From Moorena bouillonii PNG (GTDB lineage Bacteria; Cyanobacteriota; Cyanobacteriia; Cyanobacteriales; Coleofasciculaceae), in the NCBI RefSeq assembly GCF_001942495.1, contig NZ_MKZS01000001.1, positions 2,063,480 through 2,104,016 on the forward strand: 40,537 nt of DNA. The letters run 5' to 3'. Positions within the stretch are counted from its first letter, which is position 1, and the number at the start of each line of letters is the position of its first letter. Shown here in pieces: positions 17,525 to 24,546 of the stretch. Below the pieces are notes generated by a model. It ran no database searches, was not told the DNA's origin, and saw only the letters and a list, made by a program, of their open reading frames with translations. Position numbers and translations under genes: made by a program.

Positions 17525-17627
17525 GATTGCTGACAGTCAACCGTTAACCATCAACTGTGAATAAAATGTGATCAACTCTACTATGTCCGATCTGCCAATT
17601 CTACGTCCACTAACTGACCAGGGTTAT

Positions 17628-19610
17628 TTATTTATCTGACAACATTTGATTCTTCTGTGCTATCATAATAAGTCTTAGTTGGCTGCGCTCAATGCGATTC
17701 AACACCCGAGCCAAAAGTTCTGGTTCCCTGATTGGTTTTTGTACGTAATCATCTGCCCCGGCCATAAACACTTGCTGCACAGTTTCAGCATCTTGAACAG
17801 CTGAGAGAAACAGCACGGGTAACTCACCCCAGCGAGGGTCATTGCGTACCACCTGGCATAGGTCAATACCGCTAAACTCCGGCATTTCCACATCCAAAAT
17901 CAGTAAATCGGGACTAGACTGCTCTATGGTCTCCCAGAACTGTTGTGGATCGTTTAGCAAAGTCAATTGGAATCCCCAAGGTTCTAGCACAGTGCGTAGC
18001 TGATCCAGGATTTGAGGGTCATCGTCAACAATCAATAGCTTTGCCTGTGGTGGACCGGATTGTTGCAACGCTTTAGCGATCGCATCCATCACCTTTTGAG
18101 GTGCTACAGGCTTCTGAAGAAAACCCCGTCCCCCCAAACGAGCCACTCTGACTCGTTCAGCAAAACTCTCTTGAGCCGTAAATACTACCACAGGTACAGG
18201 GGGCTCAGTTGTTTTCAGTTCTTCTAACAGCTCGAAACCATTTCCCGCTGATTCAGGAAAACACAAGTCTAGTAGTACCACATCGGGGCGGTTACCAGCA
18301 ATTGCTTTTCTCCCTTGAGATATATCACCCGCCACCTCAACCTGAATTTTCCAGGCTGCTAGCTCTGAGCCCAACCCTTGCGCTAGTGTTACATCATCAT
18401 CCACAATCAGTAGTCGTGGGGAGTGGGGAATTGGGAATGGGGATTGGGGAATCGGGAGTTGTTGAGTGTGAGTAGGTTTTGGAAGGTTATCCTCGGTCTC
18501 TAGTTCTTGTCGTAGTTCTACCACTAGTTGAGACAGATGTGCTATAGTCTCTTTGCTAGCTTTTTTCCCAGATTGCAATATCTCCTCAATTTCACGGGAT
18601 TTGAGAGAGCCTTGATCAAAACCAAAGCTACCGAGGGAACCGGCTAGGGTGTGTGCCTCCCCTAAAGCCTCCTGTCGCAACTTTCCGGTAAGATTACCAT
18701 CTCGCCAATCCGTCACCGCCCGCTCCAATACATTGAGCCGCTTGATATACTTTGACTTCTGCTGCTCCCAAATGGCACTTAGTCCTGATTGCTTTGGTTC
18801 TTCGGATTGAGCCTTAGGGACTGGGGAAACGGAACTATCACTCTTGCTCTTTGATTGTTTCAGGTTAGATGGTGTCTTTTTAGCTACTTTTTTGCCTTTG
18901 TTTTTCTCAGTCTTTGTTTGACCTGAACCTTCCTCAGGCGGTTGTCTGAGCCGATACCCCAAGCCGTAGACGGTTTCAATTAAATCATTTTTGACTCCAG
19001 CTTCCTTGAGTTTCCGCCGTAAACTTTTGATATGAGCTCTAACGGCATTTTCTGTAGGGGGTTCTTCAAAAGACCAGAGATTATCTAGCAGGAAACTTTG
19101 GCTAAAGATGCGGTGGGGATTCCGTAAAAACAGCTCTAATAGACCATACTCCTTAGGTGTCAGATGTAATAGTTCCTGATCGTAGCTGACCTGGCAGTTA
19201 CTGGGGTCAAGTTGGAGCAATCCCCACTCAAGCACAGGGAGTAGGGGGGTGCTGCTGCGGCGCAGCACTGCTCGAATTCGGGCTAATAATTCAGGTATGT
19301 CTAAGGGCTTGACTAAATAATCATCTGCTCCTGCGTCTAAAGCTTCGACTTTGTTAGTGCTGGTGTCTTGGGCAGTGAGGAGTATAATCGGAGTGCGATC
19401 GCGTGCGTTTCGCAGCTGCTTGCACAAATCAATCCCCTTGAGCTTGGGCAGCATCCAATCTAGCAAAATCAAGTCATACTTAAATATCTCTGCTAGTTCT
19501 ATGCCCTCATCCCCATCTGTAGCTAGATCAACCTTATAATGTTGACTAGCTAGCGCTGCCGTTACTACTTTGGCAATACCTTCATCGTCTTCTACTAGCA
19601 GGATTCTCAC
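17628..19610 (-). CDS. Multidomain response regulator REC-wHTH-Hpt-REC-REC
   Basis: A 660-residue regulator. REC1 has Asp51 (LLDWMLPK); an OmpR-type winged helix at about 125-223 binds DNA; an Hpt-like segment has His320 (EAHTLAGSLGSFG); REC2 has Asp448 (LLDLCFPE) and REC3 Asp573 (LILDVEMPE). Such a protein can receive, pass and read phosphoryl groups within one chain. The start is GTG 19,610, directly before RILLVEDD. The linker before REC2 (residues about 384-399, PIP-S-P units) is encoded by degenerate heptamer repeats. It is the first gene of an operon with the kinase 103 bp downstream and a single REC after that. The tandem promoter-like boxes upstream are a possible control region. Confidence 0.93.
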   Translation of the reverse strand: MRILLVEDDEGIAKVVTAALASQHYKVDLATDGDEGIELAEIFKYDLILLDWMLPKLKGIDLCKQLRNARDRTPIILLTAQDTSTNKVEALDAGADDYLVKPLDIPELLARIRAVLRRSSTPLLPVLEWGLLQLDPSNCQVSYDQELLHLTPKEYGLLELFLRNPHRIFSQSFLLDNLWSFEEPPTENAVRAHIKSLRRKLKEAGVKNDLIETVYGLGYRLRQPPEEGSGQTKTEKNKGKKVAKKTPSNLKQSKSKSDSSVSPVPKAQSEEPKQSGLSAIWEQQKSKYIKRLNVLERAVTDWRDGNLTGKLRQEALGEAHTLAGSLGSFGFDQGSLKSREIEEILQSGKKASKETIAHLSQLVVELRQELETEDNLPKPTHTQQLPIPQSPFPIPHSPRLLIVDDDVTLAQGLGSELAAWKIQVEVAGDISQGRKAIAGNRPDVVLLDLCFPESAGNGFELLEELKTTEPPVPVVVFTAQESFAERVRVARLGGRGFLQKPVAPQKVMDAIAKALQQSGPPQAKLLIVDDDPQILDQLRTVLEPWGFQLTLLNDPQQFWETIEQSSPDLLILDVEMPEFSGIDLCQVVRNDPRWGELPVLFLSAVQDAETVQQVFMAGADDYVQKPIREPELLARVLNRIERSQLRLIMIAQKNQMLSDK

Positions 19611-19654
19611 GAGGACCTAACAGCTCCAGCACCAAGGGGATGGGTTAGTTTCTT

Positions 19655-19684
19655 GATTATATAAATAGAGATTATATAAATAGT
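19655..19684 (-). promoter_or_regulatory. Tandem TATAAT-containing repeat upstream of the regulator operon
   Basis: The 15-bp phrase GATTATATAAATAGA occurs twice in succession, about 45-75 bp upstream of the GTG of the regulator. Read on the minus strand each copy contains TATAAT, a possible -10 box. No convincing -35 boxes are seen. Function is inferred from position only. Confidence 0.35.
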
Positions 19685-19741
19685 CATGACTTCGCCCAAA
19701 TTAACAAAAATTTAGACGAAGTTTGAGGCTTTTGACTTAGC

Positions 19742-20176
19742 TTAGCCCATGGCTGTCAAGATATCTTGAGCGTGGGTAGCAGTTTTTACCGTCTCATCAA
19801 CGTGAGTAATTTTGCCCTCGCCGTTGATAATGTAGGTTACCCGCTTGGAGTAACCCCCACCATCAACATCATAAGCCTTGGTGATTGCACCATCGGTATC
19901 TGCTAGCAGGGTGAAAGGCAGACCATACTTTTCCTTAAATTGTTTGTGGGATGCCTCATCATCCATACTGACACCGAGTACCACCATGTCTTTACCTTGA
20001 TACTCAGTGTAGTTATCCCGAAAGCTTTGGGCTTCCTTGGTGCACCCTGGAGTATCGTCTTTGGGGTAAAAATAAAGCACTACAGTTTTACCCGCAAAGT
20101 CGGACAGTGAAACGGTATTGCCTTCGTCGTCTTTGACAGTAAATGCTGGTGCATCTATGCCAACTTGAAGAGCCAT
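19742..20176 (-). CDS. bcp: Peroxiredoxin of the BCP/PrxQ family, one-cysteine form
   Basis: Reduces hydrogen peroxide and organic peroxides. The 144 residues have the catalytic motif DDTPGCT with peroxidatic Cys45. Many PrxQ proteins have a resolving Cys five residues later; here this position is Gln50, and there is no other cysteine in the protein. It must therefore be resolved by an outside thiol such as thioredoxin or glutathione. There is no transit or signal peptide, so it is cytoplasmic. It is in the same direction as the two-component operon but separated by 131 bp and probably independent. Confidence 0.95.
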   Translation of the reverse strand: MALQVGIDAPAFTVKDDEGNTVSLSDFAGKTVVLYFYPKDDTPGCTKEAQSFRDNYTEYQGKDMVVLGVSMDDEASHKQFKEKYGLPFTLLADTDGAITKAYDVDGGGYSKRVTYIINGEGKITHVDETVKTATHAQDILTAMG

Positions 20177-20799
20177 AACTTTTGTTTCCTATAGAAATAT
20201 ACTGAACTTATGTATAAAGTTTACACTAATAGGACTTACGTCTTAAAGCACTATTATACAGAAGTGCCTTTGTTGCCCAGTTTGGCGTGGGTCTTGAATA
20301 AATTCAAAAATTTGTAAGCATTCAGCATTCAGCATTCAGCATTCAGCATTCAGCATTCAGTTATCAGCGATTAGCGCTACAGATGGTGCTACTTGAGTTG
20401 CTTTTGAATAAGCGATGCAGCAAGGGAACAGGGGGAAACCCCCACTCGCGCTTTGCATCAAGACAACAGGTAAGCATTGGAATAATGCTGAGTTACCTTA
20501 GCTGACGGCTGACGGCTGACGGCTGACGGCTGACGGCTGACGGCTGAATGCTTACTACCCATCTCCCTATCTACAGAGGAATAGCGTTAATTTATCAATT
20601 TTGGATTTCACAAACAAGTCACAAAATTTGGCTAGTCCAAATCGATTAGTTCAAATGAGCTAGTTGAATTTGACTAGCTAGAAAACGTGACTTGTAGAGG
20701 ATGTTTAAAAGAATTAATAATAAATAAGTTTTCAAACACGCCCTAGCCTGTGAGAGTCTGGTGCGTGGCTGCTCAGTAAATCCAACCAGGTCAGTCAGG
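20177..20799. other. 623-bp divergent region between prxQ and the CIS locus
   Basis: Contains an AGGACTTACG terminal sequence (near 20,230) like the ends of the element at 24,226-24,335, the inverted-repeat-bounded heptamer element at 20,314-20,555, and a 24-bp exact copy (20,409-20,432) of the repeat at 2148. The promoter of the CIS operon should lie in the AT-rich stretch from 20,560 to 20,790, but I cannot assign boxes. A GTG at 20,761 is in frame with the first CIS gene but is not the likely start. Confidence 0.6.
20314..20555. repeat. 242-bp element with 13-bp terminal inverted repeats and two heptamer arrays
   Basis: GTAAGCATTCAGC (20,314-20,326) is exactly complemented at 20,543-20,555. 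Inside the left end lies GCATTCA repeated about six times (20,318-20,360); inside the right end lies GCTGACG repeated about 6.5 times (20,501-20,546). The terminal repeat itself contains one heptamer unit, so each array seems to have grown from an end of the element. It carries no reading frame, as in a MITE. Confidence 0.75.
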
Positions 20800-21672
20800 A
20801 TGATTAGCGATCTGAGTCAAGTGTTGAGAAGAATTTTGGAACAGACCAGCCTATCGTCGAGGTTTCCAGAATTAGCGGAGGCTCAAATTTCCTTTGAGCG
20901 TCCCTCAGAAACGTTTAGTCCTGGACAGACGACGGTGAATTTATTTCTGTACGATATTCGGGAACACCTGGAACTACGTAATAATGAACCAACGATCGAG
21001 AGGCGCAATGGAGAGGCAATTATTCATAATCCTCCAAAGCGCATAGCCTGTTCTTATTTAGTAACAGCTTGGCCCATTGGTGGCGAAGAATTACCCCTGC
21101 AAGAACACCGATTACTCAGCCAAGTGCTGCAAGTATTCTTAGCCTATCCAACTATTCCAGAAATACCTTTTTTAGAAAATACCCGACTTGCTGGGCAAGA
21201 ACCAGCCTTACCAATGGTAACTGCTCAACTAGATGGAGTACAAAGCACTGCTGAGTTTTGGACTGCATTGGGGAATCAATTACGTCCTTCCATCACAGTC
21301 ACAGTAACCATTGCGATCAAGGAACTATTTGAGCCAGAGCCAACCCCCATTGTCATTACTCAAAATTGGCAATTAGGTGAGCGGATTTCACCATCCTCAC
21401 CACCACTGGTGCCAGGCACCGAACAACAATTTTTCCGGATTGGTGGGCGAGTTACGGATGCTGACAATAACCCTGTTGTAGGCGCAACGGTTATTTTGGT
21501 TGAGCGTAATCTCAGGGCAGCCACTGATAGAGATGGAAACTATAGCATCGGGTCAATTCCTGCTGGTGCTTATACCTTACGGGTGCAGTTAGACGATGGT
21601 GTACAGGAGGTTACTATCACTATCCCAGTAGAATCCCCAGCAAGTAATTACAACTTAGAGTTACAGCAGTAA
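20800..21672 (+). CDS. CIS cap/terminator protein, Pvc16/DUF4255 type, with C-terminal beta-sandwich
   Basis: Afp16/Pvc16-like proteins cap the sheath-tube end and end tail growth. The ATG at 20,800 (MISDLSQVL) matches the usual start of the family; a GTG at 20,761 would add 13 residues. The DUF4255 part covers about residues 1-200 (FERPSETF, TVNLFLYDIREH, YLVTAWP). From about residue 210 there is an added carboxypeptidase-regulatory-like domain (GRVTDADNNPVVGATV, TDRDGNYSIGSIPAGAYTLRV). It opens the CIS gene cluster and is followed after 28 bp by the sheath gene. Confidence 0.88.
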   Translation: MISDLSQVLRRILEQTSLSSRFPELAEAQISFERPSETFSPGQTTVNLFLYDIREHLELRNNEPTIERRNGEAIIHNPPKRIACSYLVTAWPIGGEELPLQEHRLLSQVLQVFLAYPTIPEIPFLENTRLAGQEPALPMVTAQLDGVQSTAEFWTALGNQLRPSITVTVTIAIKELFEPEPTPIVITQNWQLGERISPSSPPLVPGTEQQFFRIGGRVTDADNNPVVGATVILVERNLRAATDRDGNYSIGSIPAGAYTLRVQLDDGVQEVTITIPVESPASNYNLELQQ

Positions 21673-21700
21673 TTTTTGTGATGATCAAGGAGTAAGAATT

Positions 21701-22909
21701 ATGCCACAGTATCTTTCGCCAGGCGTATATGTTGAATACGTGCCACCCGCTTCCCTACCTGTTGCTGGAGTTGCAACCAGTGTCGCTGGGTTTATTGGTG
21801 TGGTAGCTGATAATGTTACTATGCCACAGCAACCAGGACAGTTTCAAAATGATAGTGATGGTAACCCTGTTTTAGATGATCAGGGTAATCCTGTTCCTGC
21901 CCCGTATGAGCTGACGACCGCAGGTGAACCAACATTAATTACCAGTTGGGAAGAGTTCAAAACTAGGTTTGGTGATTTCCAAGAGGGCAATAAAATCTTA
22001 GCCCATGGGGTGTATGGCTTCTTCTTCAACGGAGGTTCCCGTTGTTATGTACTGCGGGTTGCCGCTGCAACAGACATTGATAACCCGGCTGAAGAGTTAG
22101 AGAAGTTTGAAACAGTTGATGAAATCACCATTGTTGCCGTCCCTGGAGCAATCAGTGATATTCAACACACTGCTATCATTGCTCACTGCGCCAAGATGGG
22201 AGATAGAGTGGCCATCTTAGATGGTGATGCAGATCAAGAACCTAGCAATGTAAGCGGTATCCGTCCTGTTGGTCGTAGTCAGCAAGCCAGCTATGCTGCT
22301 ATCTACTATCCTTGGATTAAAGTCTTTGATCCCGTTAGCAATGCCCCAGATACTATACCTCCTAGTGGTCATCTTGCTGGAATCTATGCTCGTAATGATG
22401 CCACCCGGGGAGTGTTTAAAGCACCTGCTAACGAAGTTATTGTTAATGCCCTCGATGTCAGTCGTCCCATTAGTAAAGCCCAGCAGGATGGTTTAAATCC
22501 GGAAGGGATTAACGTTATCCGTTCTTTCAAAGGCACCATTAAAGTCTGGGGAGCCCGGACTATGGCAGATGATGCTAATGCTGATTTTCGCTACGTCAGT
22601 ACCCGTCGCTATTTCAACTACCTACAAGAATCTATTGATGATGGTACTCAATTTGCTGTCTTTGAACCGAATAATCTAGCCCTGTGGCAACGGATTAAAC
22701 GGACAGTAGGTGACTTCTTGTTAAATGAATGGCGCGATGGAGCTTTGTTTGGGGAAACACCAGAGCAAGCTTTCTTTGTTAAATGTGACGCGGAAACCAA
22801 TCCCAAAGAAGTAAGAGAGTTAGGCCAAGTCGTTGCCCTGATTGGGGTAGCCATTGTCAAGCCTGCGGAATTTGTTATCTTCCGCATCCAGCAAACCGCT
22901 GGTGAGTAA
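21701..22909 (+). CDS. Contractile sheath protein
   Basis: Forms the outer helical sheath whose contraction drives the inner tube. The 402 residues show the tail-sheath start YLSPGVYVEYVPP and the conserved C-terminal part (RRYFNYLQESIDDGTQFAVFEPNN followed by WQRIKRTVGDFL). Only one sheath gene is present, unlike the three of Afp/PVC. An AAGGAG site precedes the ATG. It sits between the cap and tube genes, which is typical for eCIS loci. Confidence 0.96.
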   Translation: MPQYLSPGVYVEYVPPASLPVAGVATSVAGFIGVVADNVTMPQQPGQFQNDSDGNPVLDDQGNPVPAPYELTTAGEPTLITSWEEFKTRFGDFQEGNKILAHGVYGFFFNGGSRCYVLRVAAATDIDNPAEELEKFETVDEITIVAVPGAISDIQHTAIIAHCAKMGDRVAILDGDADQEPSNVSGIRPVGRSQQASYAAIYYPWIKVFDPVSNAPDTIPPSGHLAGIYARNDATRGVFKAPANEVIVNALDVSRPISKAQQDGLNPEGINVIRSFKGTIKVWGARTMADDANADFRYVSTRRYFNYLQESIDDGTQFAVFEPNNLALWQRIKRTVGDFLLNEWRDGALFGETPEQAFFVKCDAETNPKEVRELGQVVALIGVAIVKPAEFVIFRIQQTAGE

Positions 22910-22950
22910 TAAGCGCATTTATATCTGGGTTGTAAACACGCGAATTGCCG

Positions 22951-23000
22951 AAAAAGGCAAAAGGCAAAAGGCTTGCATACAAAAGGCAAAAGGCAAGAGG
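22951..23000. repeat. AAAGGCA heptamer tract between sheath and tube genes
   Basis: Two short runs of AAAGGCA-type heptamers separated by a few bases. The reverse complement (TTGCCTT/C) occurs as an array at 28,611-28,638. It lies within the 199-bp gap before the tube gene, which itself has a strong AAAGGAG ribosome site at 23,094-23,100. Confidence 0.65.
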
Positions 23001-23108
23001 GGAAAGAGATCCGGAGTTTTATTTTAAAATAAAAAAATATCTCCTAGGTTTACATCTCCTCAACGAAACCCTATAAACTTTTGAACTAACTGGAAAGGAG
23101 ATTTAGTC

Positions 23109-23534
23109 ATGGCAAGAGTTGATCCCTATAAGAACTTTCGTTTCCTGATGGAAATTGATGGTATTGTTCAGGCAGGATTTTCTGAATGTAGTGGTTTTGG
23201 TTCTGAAGTAGAAGTCGTTGAATATCGTGAAGGTGGAGACGATGCTACAGTACGTAAGCTGCGAGGGAAAGCCAGTTACCCTGATATTTCCCTGAAATGG
23301 GGAATAACCGATTCCCGTGAACTCTATGACTGGCACTTAGCCGCAGTCAATGGAGAGGTTGAACGCAAAAATGGTTCCATCATTCTGCTTGATGATACCG
23401 GACAGGAGAAAGTACGCTGGAACTTCTTTAACGCCTGGGCTAGTAAGTATGAAGCACCTAGTTTGGATGCCAAAGGAAGTGATGTTGCCATTGATACCCT
23501 TACCGTGAGTTGTGAACGTCTGGAGCGGGTATAA
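23109..23534 (+). CDS. Inner tube protein (T4 gp19-like)
   Basis: Builds the inner tube of hexameric rings expelled on contraction. The 141-residue length and pattern (DPYKNFRFLMEIDG, GFSECSGFGSEVEVVEYREGG, LKWGITDSRELYDW) are those of the phage gp19-like tube family used in eCIS. The ribosome site AAAGGAG is one of the strongest in the window, consistent with a structural protein needed in many copies. The tail-assembly gene follows after 3 bp. Confidence 0.96.
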   Translation: MARVDPYKNFRFLMEIDGIVQAGFSECSGFGSEVEVVEYREGGDDATVRKLRGKASYPDISLKWGITDSRELYDWHLAAVNGEVERKNGSIILLDDTGQEKVRWNFFNAWASKYEAPSLDAKGSDVAIDTLTVSCERLERV

Positions 23535-23537
23535 ATT

Positions 23538-23939
23538 ATGACTAATCTCACCATGATGCCTGAGCAAGCAACAATGCTGCAAACTGAGTATGAGTTTACA
23601 TTACCAGCAGGTTATGTGGACAAACAGGGGAATTTACATCGGGAAGGGACAATGCGATTGGCAACGGCTGCTGATGAAATTGTGCCCCTGAAAGACCCTC
23701 GCGTACAATCTAATCCAGCCTATTTAATTGTCATTCTGCTATCTCGGGTGGTCACCCGCATCGGTTCTGTTGAAATGATTAACCCAAAAGTGATTGAAGG
23801 GTTATTTGCCTCAGACTTGGCTTATTTGCAGGATCTTTACAATCGGATCAATGGCAATGGCATGCGATCGCTTCAGATTATCTGTCCCCACTGTGAAAAA
23901 GATTTTGCCGTGGAACTAGATATGTCGGGGGAATATTAG
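23538..23939 (+). CDS. CIS tail-assembly protein with C-terminal CxxC
   Basis: A 133-residue protein found between tube and DUF6760 genes in eCIS loci, resembling phage tail-assembly proteins. The start is ATG 23,538, three bases after the tube stop. The core (FTLPAGYVD, MRLATAADEIVPLKDPRV, YLIVILLSRVV) is typical, and the end has a single CPHC pair, half of a zinc-ribbon motif. Its last 43 bases overlap the DUF6760-like frame, which lies at -1 relative to it and has no start codon. A G5 run (23,927-23,931) three codons before the stop may allow slippage, making a C-terminally extended form, as with phage lambda G and G-T proteins. This extension is a hypothesis. Confidence 0.85.
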   Translation: MTNLTMMPEQATMLQTEYEFTLPAGYVDKQGNLHREGTMRLATAADEIVPLKDPRVQSNPAYLIVILLSRVVTRIGSVEMINPKVIEGLFASDLAYLQDLYNRINGNGMRSLQIICPHCEKDFAVELDMSGEY

Positions 23940-24124
23940 GCTACCCCCTGGATCAACTCCATCAGGAGGTAGCCTATCTGGCCTACCACTTTCATTGGCA
24001 CTATGAATCCATCATGGCCATGGAACACAGTCAGCGACGACGGTGGGTGGAGGAAATTGCCCAGATTAATCGACGTTTGAATGCCCAAACCGGTCAGATA
24101 GATTTTATAGCAAGGGAAGTATAG
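23930..24124 (+). CDS. DUF6760-like small CIS protein, no normal start codon (-1 frame of previous gene)
   Basis: About 60 residues with the pattern GYPLDQLHQEVAYLAYHFHW, then ERRRW-like EHSQRRRWVEEIAQINRRLN. I recognise this as the DUF6760 family that sits next to the tube genes in eCIS loci. The frame is open from 23,897 (after a TGA) to the TAG at 24,122-24,124, but contains no ATG, GTG or TTG before GYPLD; ATA at 23,933 or a -1 slip at the G5 run are the only obvious ways in. An internal ATG at about 24,000 would remove the conserved first half. The protein is probably made as an extension of the upstream tail-assembly protein, or the gene is damaged, or the G run was misread in sequencing. 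Confidence 0.75.
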   Translation, partial: GILGYPLDQLHQEVAYLAYHFHWHYESIMAMEHSQRRRWVEEIAQINRRLNAQTGQIDFIAREV

Positions 24125-24225
24125 TTTAGGACATAGTATTTTGGTGTGAAGGGAACAGGGAACAGGGAACAGGGAACAGAAATATGTCTTAACCTTTACT
24201 TCGACTGCTATATCTAAAGGCTCAT

Positions 24226-24335
24226 AGGACTTACGAAGTTGAGTTGGTTTTGCCCCCCTAACCCCCCAATTTTGGGGGGGAATGATGTCAAAGTCCCCCA
24301 GAATTGGGGGATTTAGGGGGCTTTGCGTAAGTCCT
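24226..24335. mobile_element. MITE-like element, 110 bp, ends AGGACTTACG
   Basis: Terminal inverted repeats AGGACTTACG (24,226-24,235) and CGTAAGTCCT (24,326-24,335) enclose a core with two GC-rich hairpins (CCCCCCAATTTTGGGGGG and CCCCCAGAATTGGGGG). No coding capacity. The core, 24,252-24,322, is nearly repeated inside the coding sequence at 24,964-25,036. Confidence 0.75.
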
Positions 24336-24337
24336 GG

Positions 24338-24369
24338 CTCAGAGAAATAGCGATCGCTATTTCTCTGAG
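24338..24369. repeat. 32-bp perfect palindrome centred on a HIP1 site
   Basis: CTCAGAGAAATAGCGA is followed immediately by its exact reverse complement, with HIP1 (GCGATCGC) at the centre, 24,350-24,357. It may form a hairpin in RNA (loop-limited) or a cruciform. Confidence 0.85.
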
Positions 24370-24546
24370 ATCTTGCACCAGTACAAACAAACTTAATAAC
24401 GACAGTGATAACAATTAATTTCAGTACTGAAATAGTCAAATTTTATCACTGTTCCCTGTTCCCTGTTCCCTGTTCCCTACCTTGACAGGTAAATTTTCAA
24501 CTTGGTGCAAGACCCCAGTTCAAAAGTTGACTATTGCAACAAAACA

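Larger units (their letters stand above)
24125..24546. other. 422-bp gap made of nested inverted repeats
   Basis: Splits the CIS gene cluster. From outside in: GGGAACA x4 at 24,151-24,178 and its exact complement TGTTCCC x4 at 24,450-24,477; a GC-rich element with AGGACTTACG ends (24,226-24,335); a 32-bp perfect palindrome (24,338-24,369); and CTTGCACCA at 24,372-24,380 complementary to 24,503-24,511. No gene is visible. Such structure probably blocks or reduces transcription through the region, so the downstream part may need its own promoter. Confidence 0.8.

Noticed and set aside
20761-20799. GTG start for the CIS cap protein
   Set aside because: The 13 extra residues do not match the family, whose members begin at the equivalent of MISDLSQ (ATG 20,800).
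23936-24439. Minus-strand 167-codon gene
   Set aside because: It runs antisense through the DUF6760-like frame and then through MITE and heptamer repeats; its translation is low-complexity Pro/Gln text typical of such repeats.
24502-24546. TTG/GTG start for the giant repeat protein
   Set aside because: These codons lie in an inverted repeat (CTTGCACCA/TGGTGCAAG) and have no ribosome site; ATG 24,547 begins the plausible protein.
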